A stretch of DNA of 64,000 nucleotides from Rhizobium mongolense subsp. loessense (lineage in GTDB: Bacteria > Pseudomonadota > Alphaproteobacteria > Rhizobiales > Rhizobiaceae). Positions 37,743 to 46,217 of this stretch are shown in pieces. The stretch is taken from the NCBI RefSeq assembly GCF_900099775.1, contig NZ_FMTM01000002.1, positions 124,001-188,000 of the forward strand. The letters run 5' to 3'. The notes beneath the pieces are model-generated. The model worked only from the letters and a program-made list of their open reading frames with translations. It had not been told where the DNA came from and ran no database searches. Both the position numbers and the translations under genes were made by a program. Each line of letters begins with the position of its first letter. The first letter of the stretch is position 1.

Positions 37743-38750
37743 TCAGGCTCCAACAGACTGACGGACACGCGGGTCGAGCAGGGCAAGCAGCATATCGGCG
37801 ATGATGTTGCCGACAATCAGCGTTGCCGACAGCACCATCATGAAGGTCGCGGTAACATAGACATCGCCAATCGCCATGGAACCGACGATGGCAGGACCGA
37901 CGGTCGGCAGGGCGAAAATGATCGCCGTCTCGATTTCTCCCGTCAGCATGTAGGGAAGAACGACGCCCTGGTACATGACGAGTGGATGCAGCGCGTTGGG
38001 CACCGCATGGCGCATGACGACCGCGCTGCCGGTCAACCCTTTCGCCTTGGCCGTTTCGACATATTGCGCGTTCAGCGTATCAAGGAGATTGCCGCGCATG
38101 ACGCGCATATTGTAGGCGAGTCCCCCGAATGTGGCGATCGCAACGACTGGCCAGACATGACTGACCAGATCGACGAACTTCGCCCACGACCATGGCGCGC
38201 CGCCATATTGCGGCGAAAAGAAGCTGCCGATCTCGGAAATGTTGAATTGAAAAACCAGCAGGTAGACGATGATCAGCGCCATCAAGAAGCGCGGCACCGT
38301 CATGCCGAGAAATGAAATGCCGGAAAGAAGGCTGTCGATCCAGGAATATTGGCGTGTCGCCGCCCAGATGCCGAAACTGATGCCGAGCACGGAGGCAAAG
38401 AGATGGCACACGAGGGCCAGGAGCAGCGTGCGCGGCAGGCGCTCTCCGACGACGTCGGCAACCGGCTTGTTATAGTACATGCTGTAGCCGAAATCGCCGC
38501 GGGTGACGATGCCGCCGATCCAGTTGAAGTATTGGATGACCATCGGTTGATCAAGGCCGTGCTCGACGCGGTAGGCCTGGGCCTGCGCCTCCGCCTGCGC
38601 ATAGGAGGCTCCGCTCTGGTTGATGAGTTGGGAGCGGATGTAATCGGAATAATCGCCAGGCGGTGCCTGAATGATCGCGAAGGTCACCACGCTCAGGATG
38701 AAGAGCACAGGGATCGCTGAGGCTATGCGCACGAGCAGGAATCGTAACAT
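37743..38750 (-). CDS. agpB: ABC transporter permease (agpB-like)
   Basis: This 335-residue permease of the DppB type begins with the classic MLRFLLVRIASAIPVLFILS and has the periplasmic domain with HGLDQPMVIQYFNWIGGIVT, then GDFGYSMYYNKPVADVVGER, six helices in all, and the coupling loop YVETAKAKGLTGSAVVMRHA. It follows agpA after 117 bases that contain a strong hairpin, and is followed one base later by the second permease. Confidence 0.9.
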   Translation of the reverse strand: MLRFLLVRIASAIPVLFILSVVTFAIIQAPPGDYSDYIRSQLINQSGASYAQAEAQAQAYRVEHGLDQPMVIQYFNWIGGIVTRGDFGYSMYYNKPVADVVGERLPRTLLLALVCHLFASVLGISFGIWAATRQYSWIDSLLSGISFLGMTVPRFLMALIIVYLLVFQFNISEIGSFFSPQYGGAPWSWAKFVDLVSHVWPVVAIATFGGLAYNMRVMRGNLLDTLNAQYVETAKAKGLTGSAVVMRHAVPNALHPLVMYQGVVLPYMLTGEIETAIIFALPTVGPAIVGSMAIGDVYVTATFMMVLSATLIVGNIIADMLLALLDPRVRQSVGA

Positions 38751-38815
38751 CGGACGGTTCGCTTCTCCTTGCCGCCAGTCGCTCTTGGGCAGCGCGGCCG
38801 GCTTGTTGGTTATGA

Positions 38816-38840
38816 CCGGCCGCGCGCCACGCGCGGCCGG
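38816..38840 (-). promoter_or_regulatory. Perfect 11-bp hairpin between agpA and agpB
   Basis: CCGGCCGCGCG, loop CCA, CGCGCGGCCGG is a perfect GC-only stem with a 3-base loop in the 117-base gap after the binding-protein gene. There is no T-run. Such stems after binding-protein genes usually block 3' exonucleases and raise the level of the binding protein relative to the permeases. Confidence 0.7.
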
Positions 38841-38867
38841 AAGCTCACTTTCATTTGGGAGGGAGCT

Positions 38868-40955
38868 CTAGTTCAGCGGACCCTTTTCTCCCGGCTTGCC
38901 GGGAAGTTGCTCGGGGAAAAGTTCATATTTCTGCTGCTTGTCGGCAGCCACCCACAGGCGTTCGCGGATGACGGAATCTTCAGCCCAGTTGAACATGAAG
39001 ATCGGTGTCCCCTGCGGGATGTTCGAGAAGCGCTTGTTGATGATCAGTGCCCCCGGATATTCGGTGAGGCCGACGGTGTTCACGTGCTCCGTCGAAATCT
39101 TCTGATACCCCTTCATCAGGCTGACCCGCTCCTCGTTATCCTGGCTTGTCCTGAACTTGTTGACGATATCGACAAGCTCTTTTTCGAAGGGCATCAAATC
39201 GAGCTGGTCGTCCTTGCCGGCACGGTGATGCCAGCTGGTGCGCGGGCCGACAGGGGCGAGTTGCTCTGTATTTTGCACGACCGAAGCCAGTTCCGTGGTG
39301 TTGCGCTGGATCAGCCAGTCGAAGCGGCCGGCATAGTGCGCATCATCGCGCTTCGGTCCGTCGAGCGCATTGATAATGATCTTGAGGCCTAGCTTCTCCA
39401 TCTGGCCGACGACGCCTTCTGCGAGGCTCTTGTCGGTGGCATAGTCGTTGTTGACGAGCAGCACGATTTCGACGTTCTTTCCGCCCGCCTGCCCGGCGGG
39501 GAAATTCACGAAGCCGTCGCCATCCGTATCCTTCAGGCCCGACTTGGCAAGTCCGGCCTTCGCGCCCTCAAGGTCGTATGGATAGTAGAGCGTCGATTGC
39601 CGATCGTAAAAACTCGTCCCGGAGGACAAGCCGCCGGCGTAGATGGCCGTGAACGGTCCCTTGACGAGCGAATCGCCGATGGCTTTGCGGTCGAACGCCA
39701 TGGTGACAGCCTTACGGAAATCCTCGTTGCGGTTCAGCTCGCGGATCGCCTGGCCACGCGCATCCGGATCGCCCCAGCCGTTGGCCGAGAAATTCATACG
39801 CAGGTTATAGCCAATCAACCGGGGGCCGAAGGCGAGACGGGCGGGTGCCGTTTTTTCGGCAGCACGTTTCAGCGAAGCAACGAAATTCTCAGGCTGTTCG
39901 AGGTTCGAGAAGTCGCCCGAGCCGGCGACCGCCTGAACGTCACGGTCCGCCCAGGTCGAAAGCTTGTAATGCAGCTCGTTGAGATAGGGGAGTTGGTTGC
40001 CCTTTTCGTCGACCTTCCAATAATAGGGATTGCGGCGCAGCACGATGATGTCATCCGGGCGGTATTCGACAGGCACCCAAGCGCCCATCACCGGCATGTT
40101 CATATATTCCGGGGGGAACGCATTCTTGAACTGGACGTACGTGTTCTTCGAATATTTGGGATGCTGCGGCTTCAGGACATGCGATGGACCCGGGCAGAAG
40201 TTGGGATAGGCCATCGTGTAGAGATATTGCTTCGGGAAGGCCTCCTTGAAGGTCCATTCGACGGTATAATCATCGATCTTCTTCAGCGTCGTGCCGGTGC
40301 CGAAGGCTTCTGGCGATGCGCCCCCGCCGAGAGGCGAGACATTCGGGTCGATAACCTCGTCTTCCCAGTAGAACATGATGTCGTCGGCGTTGAAGGGGGC
40401 ACCGTCTGACCACTTCGCACCTTCGATCAGATGCATCGTCAGCTTGTGGCCGTCCTCGGACCACTCCCAGCTCTTGGCAAGGTTCGGCAGCGGCTCGGTA
40501 TCCTTGGCCTCCACCTGGAACAGCGGCGCGGTGCGCGTCAGGCATTCCGAAAGGCCGATATCGATACCGCCCCAGCCCTGAGTCTGGCCCGCGCCGTAGT
40601 TCCACCCTTCCGGCCGCCCGCCGATGACATGGCGCATGGTATCGCCGTATACGCCGATACCATCGGGCATGTTTTCGGTCTTGAAGACCAGCGGCTCTTT
40701 TGGAAGCCGATCCTTGACCGGGGGAAGCTTGCCGGTATCGACGAAATTCTTCTTCACCCAGTCGGGTTCGTTATATTCTGGTAACGCCTTGAACTCCAAA
40801 ATGGAGTCGCGGGCAACGTATTTGATCTTGCCTTCAGCGGGAAACGGCGCGGGCTCCGGCGGAATGGTCGGTTCGGATGCATAGGCATTCATGGCCGCGG
40901 CCGAGATGCTCAGCGTTAGTCCGGCGAGAATGCCAATTTTGCGAAAATGTCTCAT
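38868..40955 (-). CDS. agpA: Periplasmic alpha-galactoside-binding protein
   Basis: This 695-residue substrate-binding protein of the oligopeptide-binding (SBP family 5) type is larger than normal DppA/OppA, as is AgpA of Sinorhizobium. The signal peptide is RKIGILAGLTLSISAAAMNAYA. The family pattern is visible in LAKSWEWSEDGHKLTMHLIE and GAKWSDGAPFNADDIMFYWE (about residues 160-200). Despite the peptide-type family, the GH4 alpha-galactosidases on both sides and the AraC regulator point to melibiose/raffinose-like ligands. It lies 120 bases downstream of the second GH4 gene; that gap includes GAGCGC-TT-GCGCTC (40975-40988) and a TTTTCC/GGAAAA pair. Confidence 0.87.
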   Translation of the reverse strand: MRHFRKIGILAGLTLSISAAAMNAYASEPTIPPEPAPFPAEGKIKYVARDSILEFKALPEYNEPDWVKKNFVDTGKLPPVKDRLPKEPLVFKTENMPDGIGVYGDTMRHVIGGRPEGWNYGAGQTQGWGGIDIGLSECLTRTAPLFQVEAKDTEPLPNLAKSWEWSEDGHKLTMHLIEGAKWSDGAPFNADDIMFYWEDEVIDPNVSPLGGGASPEAFGTGTTLKKIDDYTVEWTFKEAFPKQYLYTMAYPNFCPGPSHVLKPQHPKYSKNTYVQFKNAFPPEYMNMPVMGAWVPVEYRPDDIIVLRRNPYYWKVDEKGNQLPYLNELHYKLSTWADRDVQAVAGSGDFSNLEQPENFVASLKRAAEKTAPARLAFGPRLIGYNLRMNFSANGWGDPDARGQAIRELNRNEDFRKAVTMAFDRKAIGDSLVKGPFTAIYAGGLSSGTSFYDRQSTLYYPYDLEGAKAGLAKSGLKDTDGDGFVNFPAGQAGGKNVEIVLLVNNDYATDKSLAEGVVGQMEKLGLKIIINALDGPKRDDAHYAGRFDWLIQRNTTELASVVQNTEQLAPVGPRTSWHHRAGKDDQLDLMPFEKELVDIVNKFRTSQDNEERVSLMKGYQKISTEHVNTVGLTEYPGALIINKRFSNIPQGTPIFMFNWAEDSVIRERLWVAADKQQKYELFPEQLPGKPGEKGPLN

Positions 40956-41075
40956 CGTCTCTCCCTCTTGTTCGGAGCGCTTGCGCTCTCCGGTTCTCCT
41001 CTAGCGGCGTGAAATCGGGTCTGAGGCGACGGCTTTTCCTCCCGGAAAACCGCCGCAACCTGCCTTCCACGAAGT

Positions 41076-42542
41076 TCAGACGGCCTGTTTCAAAGCCGCC
41101 TTTTCGGCGCGCAGCTCCTCGATCGAGCGCACGCTGCGGCGTGCAGCGCCGGCCCAATCACGCGTCTTCACGCTCGATTTCGACAGGCGCTCCTGCGCAG
41201 CCGGCACGGCGTCGGCATATTGCGGCAGCCAGCGGGCTTGAGCCACGACCATTTCATCGACCATCTGCCAGACCTCTTCGGGCGTCGAGACGGCACCGAC
41301 CAAGGGGTCGTGCAGCACCGCAAGCTTCAAAAGTTCGATATCGCCGCTGATCGCCGCATGGACGGACATGCGCTGAACGTTGATCGACGAGATGCACGTT
41401 GCCGCACAGGCTTCCGGAAGGGTGATGCCGGAGACCATGTTGATGCCGAAGCGATCGACGAAGCCGGGCGACTCGATGACGGCGTCGGCCGGCAAGTTGG
41501 TGATGACGCCATTGTTCTTGACGTTGAAGTGGCCGCGATAGACCCGGTTGGTCTCCAACGCCTCAAGGATATGGCTTGCATGCTCGTTGGAGCGTCTGGA
41601 CGGATCGATCGGCTTCGACGCCGATTCAAGAAACTGCGGGAACTCCGTCTCGAACCAGTTGCGCGTTTCAGTCGAGTGACGGAGATAGCCGCCGGTCTCA
41701 CCGTGGATCCAGTCGGACATGTCGATCCACTTGGTAATTTCCTCCGGACGCTTGCGATACCACGGCAGATATTCGGAAAGGTGCCCGTTGCTTTCCGTCG
41801 AATAGACGCCGAAGCGCTTCAAGACATCAATGCGCAGCTTCTCCTGCTGCGAATAAACCGGATGCGCTTCGAACGCCGCAAAAAGCTCGTCCTTGCCGAT
41901 CTTGCGGCCGTTGAGGCGCAGGTCAATGAACCAGGTCTGATGATTGATGCCGGAGCAGACATAATCGAGATCCGAAAGCGACCTTGCGCCGAGAACCTCG
42001 GCAATCTGTTCGGCCCCGTGCTGCACCCCGTGGCACAAACCGACGGTATCGACCTTGCCATATTCGATCGCAGCCCACGTATTCATCGCCATCGGGTTTG
42101 CATAATTCAGGAATTTCGCGCCGGGTTCAGCGACTTCGCGGATGTCCCTGCAAAAATCGAGAATGACGGGAATGTTGCGCTGCCCATAAAGGATGCCACC
42201 GGCGCAGATCGTATCACCGACGCATTGGTCGATGCCATATTTCAGCGGAATACGGATATCGTCGGCATAGGCTTCGAGACCCCCGACGCGCACGCAGCTG
42301 ATGATGTAGCGAGCGCCTTCGAGCGCCTTGCGGCGGTCGGTCGTTGCCGTGACCCTGGTCGGCAGCTTGTTCGATTGAACGATCTTGTCGAGGATCGCCT
42401 TGATCATCTGAAGGTTATGTTCACTGATGTCCGTCAGCGCGAATTCGACATCCTTGAACTCGGGAACGCACAAGATGTCCGTAAACAGCTTCTTGGTGAA
42501 GCCGACGCTGCCTGCCCCGATGATAGCGATTTTGAAACTCAT
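41076..42542 (-). CDS. Second family 4 glycoside hydrolase
   Basis: This 488-residue NAD+- and metal-dependent enzyme begins MSFKIAIIGAGSVGFTKKLF. The metal cysteine is in GLCHGVQHG and the metal histidine in SGINHQTWF. The CHG type of signature differs from the CHSV of the MelA at 33537 and is seen in family-4 alpha-glucosidases and alpha-glucuronidases, so the substrate may differ. The start at 42542 follows GAGGTGAAG. It is the first gene of the minus-strand transporter operon and is divergent from the AraC gene. An alpha-galactosidase activity is not excluded. Confidence 0.87.
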   Translation of the reverse strand: MSFKIAIIGAGSVGFTKKLFTDILCVPEFKDVEFALTDISEHNLQMIKAILDKIVQSNKLPTRVTATTDRRKALEGARYIISCVRVGGLEAYADDIRIPLKYGIDQCVGDTICAGGILYGQRNIPVILDFCRDIREVAEPGAKFLNYANPMAMNTWAAIEYGKVDTVGLCHGVQHGAEQIAEVLGARSLSDLDYVCSGINHQTWFIDLRLNGRKIGKDELFAAFEAHPVYSQQEKLRIDVLKRFGVYSTESNGHLSEYLPWYRKRPEEITKWIDMSDWIHGETGGYLRHSTETRNWFETEFPQFLESASKPIDPSRRSNEHASHILEALETNRVYRGHFNVKNNGVITNLPADAVIESPGFVDRFGINMVSGITLPEACAATCISSINVQRMSVHAAISGDIELLKLAVLHDPLVGAVSTPEEVWQMVDEMVVAQARWLPQYADAVPAAQERLSKSSVKTRDWAGAARRSVRSIEELRAEKAALKQAV

Positions 42543-42628
42543 AATCTTCACCTCAATCTGATCAAATGCTAGGTAAAAGACGGGCAGGAGAGGAAAGACC
42601 ACATGGCGGCGCATGCAGTCCGAAAAAG

Positions 42629-42738
42629 CATAAATAACGCCTATATTTCCTCCCGGCCGTTCTCTCGACCGCGATCTCTTCCTCTTATGAAGGGGGATTA
42701 TGCGGATATTCGCGGAGGTGGCCAGAGAAGGATTATGC
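42629..42738. promoter_or_regulatory. Shared control region with TTATGC repeats
   Basis: The 212 bases between the divergent GH4 and AraC genes contain GGATTATGC twice in the same direction (42695-42703 and 42730-42738) and one inverted GCATAA at 42629-42634. Repeated half-sites spaced at about 35 bases fit an AraC-type activator that controls both genes. The exact promoter elements could not be assigned. Confidence 0.4.
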
Positions 42739-42754
42739 TTTCGAGGGTAATTTT

Positions 42755-43642
42755 GTGCTGCGGGATTTGATCGCCAACGGCCAGTCCATGAGGACAATCT
42801 CACTGCCGCGCGGGCGCCAGCGCCTGCACGCCATGCCGACGAGTGCTGGCTATGAGGTGCGGGAAAACGAAGTCTACGACTGGGACGGCAGGCGGCGCGG
42901 CCAGACTCCCTTTACCGTGCTGCAGCACACAATCAGCGGCACGGGTCGCCTGCGCTACCAGAACCGCAATTACAGGCTCCAAAGCGGCGATACACTCTTG
43001 GTTCTCGTGCCGCACAATCACCGCTACTGGCTCGAAAAGGGCGACCGTTGGGAATATTTCTGGATATCGATGCACGGCGAGGAGACGCTGAGAATCCACA
43101 AGATGGTTCTTGGGCTTGCCGGTCCGGTTCTAAGGCTCCAGCCATCGACCATTGATCATCTCGCCGACTGCGGCCTTCGCCTTGTCAAGGGTGCTTCAAC
43201 GCCCGGAGCAGCGTCGGCGATCGCTTATGAAGCGGCCATGGCGCTATATGACGATGTCTTCGGTTCTCCCGCTTTTGCGGCAGACCTCAGCGCCATGCAG
43301 CCGGTGATCGATCATATCCACGCCAATCTCGACCAGCCGTTACCGGTGAGCGAACTTGCGGGCATCGTCGGTCTCAGCCGCGCGCATTTTTCCCGCAGTT
43401 TCGCCGAAAGCGAAGGCATGCCGCCTGCCGAATATGTGCTGCAACAAAGGCTGCAGCGTGCGGCAAAACTTTTGACGAAGGCCGACTTCCTGCCGGTCAA
43501 GGAAGTCTCGATCATGTGCGGCTTCGAAGATTCCAACTATTTTTCCAAGGTCTTCCGCCGCGTTTACGGCATCACGCCCACAGAGTTTCGAACCACCGGC
43601 ATGTATGCAAGCATCGGCAATGCCAGACATCGATCGGCATGA
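42755..43642 (+). CDS. AraC-family activator of the alpha-galactoside locus (AgpT-like)
   Basis: This 295-residue protein has an N-terminal cupin-like sugar-sensing domain (residues about 20-160, with RLQSGDTLLVLVPHNHRYWL) and a C-terminal pair of HTH motifs (about 185-285: LAGIVGLSRAHFSRSFAESE and VSIMCGFEDSNYFSKVFRRV, ending GITPTEFR). A GTG start at 42755 has GAGGG seven bases upstream; the ATG at 42788 lacks a ribosome binding site. It is divergent from the GH4-agp-melA operon, as expected for an activator such as AgpT, which is required for induction of alpha-galactoside genes in Sinorhizobium meliloti. Confidence 0.87.
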   Translation: MLRDLIANGQSMRTISLPRGRQRLHAMPTSAGYEVRENEVYDWDGRRRGQTPFTVLQHTISGTGRLRYQNRNYRLQSGDTLLVLVPHNHRYWLEKGDRWEYFWISMHGEETLRIHKMVLGLAGPVLRLQPSTIDHLADCGLRLVKGASTPGAASAIAYEAAMALYDDVFGSPAFAADLSAMQPVIDHIHANLDQPLPVSELAGIVGLSRAHFSRSFAESEGMPPAEYVLQQRLQRAAKLLTKADFLPVKEVSIMCGFEDSNYFSKVFRRVYGITPTEFRTTGMYASIGNARHRSA

Positions 43643-43793
43643 TCAGGCCCCGGGCTGACATCTCAGCGCGTCGCCGCCGGAAATGACACAGGGAAATTTC
43701 CGTATGGCCTGCTTGCTTGTAAAGACATCGGGGAGAGTTTTTTCAATCCGGAGGACCGGACAGAACCTATATTTTTTGATCAGTGATCCAACC

Positions 43794-43821
43794 TTGACAC
43801 CAAATGAATGTGACTTAATCT
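43794..43821 (+). promoter_or_regulatory. Sigma-70-type promoter of the mannoside operon
   Basis: A consensus TTGACA at 43794-43799 is followed after 16 bases by TAATCT at 43816-43821. It lies 70 bases before the GTG start of the binding-protein gene. The direct repeat TGATC-AG-TGATC just upstream (near 43778-43789) could be an operator for one of the ROK regulators. Confidence 0.5.
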
Positions 43822-43891
43822 ATTTTCGCGGATCAGAGCGGTTGTTGGAGGCAGCGGCTCAAATCAGATCCTGACCCGGGAGGAGACACTC

Positions 43892-45193
43892 GTGAGGAAT
43901 ACAGCACTCATTCTTGCACTGGCGGCGACGACTTTCTTGGCCGCGCCGCATGACAGCCCGGCACAAGAGGCCATCACGGGCGACATCGTCGGAAAGCCCG
44001 ATGCACCCAACAAGCTGGTTTTCCGGATGACCACGGATGGTCCGCGCAACAACGAGCCGGCTTACGCACAAGGCTACAGCAAGCTGTTCAACGACTTCAT
44101 CGGCAAGCATTCCGACTGGCAGATCGAGTTGCAGATGATGTCGGGGGATATCGGACAGGAACAAGCGCGCATGCTCGAGCAGGCCAAATCGGGATCGGCC
44201 CCCGATTGTGCAGCCGTCGATTCCTTCGTGTTGCCGCTCTTCAAGAAAGCCGGCGTCTTGCAGTCCTTCTCACCTTACTTCACCAAAGAGGAAATTGACC
44301 AGCTCTTCCCCTTTATCCGCGAGGGAATAACCGGGTCGGACGGCAACATCTACGCATGGTGGTGGTCGACGGACCTTCGCGTCCTTTACCGCAACAAGGA
44401 AATTGTTCCTGATGCGCCACAGACCTGGGACGACTTGAAGAAGGCGGCCCTTTCCTCGGTCGAGCAGGGAATGGAAGGCGTTCTGTTCAATGGCGGCCGC
44501 TATGAAGGAACAACATTCGACTGGCTCGCCAATTTCTGGGCCCAAGGCGGCAAATTGGTGGATGACGATGGCAAGCCGATCTTTGGCGAGGGGGAAAATC
44601 GCGACAAATTCATCAAAGCCGTCAACTATTACCGCGATCTCGTTGAGTCCGGAGCCGCTCCGAAACGCGTGGCGACCATCGGCAACTATGACGACTTCAA
44701 TGCAGCGGCTGCGGCCGGTACGACGGCGCTATTCGTCGGCGGCAATTGGCAATACGCACAGCTCAAAACAGCGCTTGATGCCGATGAATTCGCCAAATGG
44801 GCTTTCTCCCCGCTTCCTGGCCCGGCAGCGGACCAGCGCTCAACGGGCACCGGCGGTTGGACGGTGGCGGCTTTCAGTAAGGACACTGAGAAGGTGAAGC
44901 TGTGCGCACAACTTGCCCGCGACATCTATATGGGACCTGCCAATGCGCTGCAGGAACAGCTTCCGACCCGCGCTGATCTCTATGACAAATACGAAGTGTT
45001 TTCCTCAGACGCCAACAAGACCTTTGCGGCAGCGCTGAAGTTCGGACAGGCAAGGCCCGGCGCACCCGTCTATCCTGAAATCTCAAATCAGATTCAGATC
45101 ATGATGGGCAAGGTCCTGACGGGCGTCCAGCCGACCGAGGCCGCCGTCGACGAGGCATTCGGCGCTTCTCTTAGCGCCTTCAAACGCAGCTGA
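43892..45193 (+). CDS. Sugar ABC transporter substrate-binding protein
   Basis: This 433-residue extracellular sugar-binding protein (SBP family 1, maltose-binding type) has the signal peptide RNTALILALAATTFLAAPHDSPAQ. SGSAPDCAAVDSFVLPLFKK, the WWWSTDLRVLYRNKEI segment and NGGRYEGTTFDWLANFWAQG are typical of this family. It uses a GTG start with a GGGAGGAG site nine bases upstream. It is followed by two permeases and an alpha-mannosidase, so a mannose-containing oligosaccharide is the likely ligand. Confidence 0.9.
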   Translation: MRNTALILALAATTFLAAPHDSPAQEAITGDIVGKPDAPNKLVFRMTTDGPRNNEPAYAQGYSKLFNDFIGKHSDWQIELQMMSGDIGQEQARMLEQAKSGSAPDCAAVDSFVLPLFKKAGVLQSFSPYFTKEEIDQLFPFIREGITGSDGNIYAWWWSTDLRVLYRNKEIVPDAPQTWDDLKKAALSSVEQGMEGVLFNGGRYEGTTFDWLANFWAQGGKLVDDDGKPIFGEGENRDKFIKAVNYYRDLVESGAAPKRVATIGNYDDFNAAAAAGTTALFVGGNWQYAQLKTALDADEFAKWAFSPLPGPAADQRSTGTGGWTVAAFSKDTEKVKLCAQLARDIYMGPANALQEQLPTRADLYDKYEVFSSDANKTFAAALKFGQARPGAPVYPEISNQIQIMMGKVLTGVQPTEAAVDEAFGASLSAFKRS

Positions 45194-45200
45194 ACACCAT

Positions 45201-45236
45201 CTGGCGGCGCGTGCCGAAAACGCCTCGTGCCGCCAG
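45201..45236 (+). promoter_or_regulatory. Hairpin between binding-protein and permease genes
   Basis: CTGGCGGCGC pairs with GTGCCGCCAG (10 bp, one G-T pair) across a 16-base loop that starts 8 bases after the stop of the binding-protein gene. It is followed by an intergenic gap before the first permease. As in the agp operon, it may limit downstream expression and protect the binding-protein mRNA. Confidence 0.6.
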
Positions 45237-45284
45237 GAACCCTGCGCAACCGCTGCCTAACGATGAAATGGCCGGATCGGACCG

Positions 45285-46217
45285 ATGATGGATGCAAGCA
45301 TTGCCGCCAGGGGCTCCCAGAGGATCGGCAGGAAAGCCGCCGGACGGCATAGTCCCTCCCCGCTGCCTTGGCTTATGCCGCTCATTCTTGTCCTTGGCGT
45401 CTTTTATCTTTACCCCTTGCTGGACGTCTTTCGCTTTGCGTTCACCAACGTCTCGCTGCTTGGCACGGACGAAGAATATACGCTGCAGACGATCGTCACC
45501 ACATTGTCAAAGCCCGAGCTCTTGCAAATCCTGTGGGTGACATTCGTCTTCACGGCGTCAAGCGTCGTTGTGCAGCAATTCTTCGGGCTTTTCATCGCCT
45601 TGATTGTTTTGCACAGCGAAAAGCGCCGGCTCTTCGGCTCGACAGTCGTGCGAACAACAGCCCTTGTCGCCTGGGTTGTTCCGGGCATTGCCGGCGGCAT
45701 CATCTGGAAAATGCTTTTCAACGAAGCGCCGTTTGGCGGATTGAACAGTCTCTTGCGCCTCATCGGTGTTCCGGCTGTGCAGTGGTTGTCGGATCCGCAC
45801 ATGGTCATGTGGTCGGTCATGATTTCCAATGTCTGGCGCGGCACGGCGTTCTCGATGGTTGTGATGTATGCGGCGAGCAAGGCCATCGATCCTGTTCTTT
45901 ACGAGGCTGCCGAAGTTGACGGCGCAAATCCGTGGCAACGGCTGATCTATATCACTCTACCCCAGCTGCGGACCGCTATCCTCGTCAACATGATCCTCAT
46001 TACGATCCAGACCCTGAACACGTTTGACGCAATCATTTCGCTCACCGGCGGCGGCCCGGGCCGCGCGACCGAGGTTCTCTCGCTTTACACCTTCAACGTC
46101 GTGTTCCGAAATTACGACCTTGCGGGCGGCGCGGTCTTGTCGATCCTGATGCTTACAATCAGCCTCGGCCTTGCACTCGTCTATGCTCGTTTTCTGCCAA
46201 GAGGAGAACCGACTTGA
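45285..46217 (+). CDS. Sugar ABC transporter permease (MalF-like)
   Basis: This 310-residue permease has six membrane helices after a basic N-terminus. LPWLMPLILVLGVFYLYPLL is helix 1, and EAAEVDGANPWQRLIYITLP is the EAA coupling loop of sugar-type permeases (near residue 205). LTGGGPGRATEVLSLYTFN is a well-known signature of this family. Two adjacent ATGs (45285 and 45288) are possible starts. It overlaps the next gene by four bases. Confidence 0.92.
   Translation: MMDASIAARGSQRIGRKAAGRHSPSPLPWLMPLILVLGVFYLYPLLDVFRFAFTNVSLLGTDEEYTLQTIVTTLSKPELLQILWVTFVFTASSVVVQQFFGLFIALIVLHSEKRRLFGSTVVRTTALVAWVVPGIAGGIIWKMLFNEAPFGGLNSLLRLIGVPAVQWLSDPHMVMWSVMISNVWRGTAFSMVVMYAASKAIDPVLYEAAEVDGANPWQRLIYITLPQLRTAILVNMILITIQTLNTFDAIISLTGGGPGRATEVLSLYTFNVVFRNYDLAGGAVLSILMLTISLGLALVYARFLPRGEPT

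Noticed and set aside
41220..42572. Plus-strand frame of 450 codons opposite the second GH4 gene
   Set aside because: It is an antisense shadow resembling the one opposite melA. The similarity between the two arises because the sense genes are homologous.
43683..43874. Small plus-strand frame of 63 codons upstream of the sugar-binding protein gene
   Set aside because: It covers the promoter region with TTGACA, has no ribosome binding site, and resembles no known protein.
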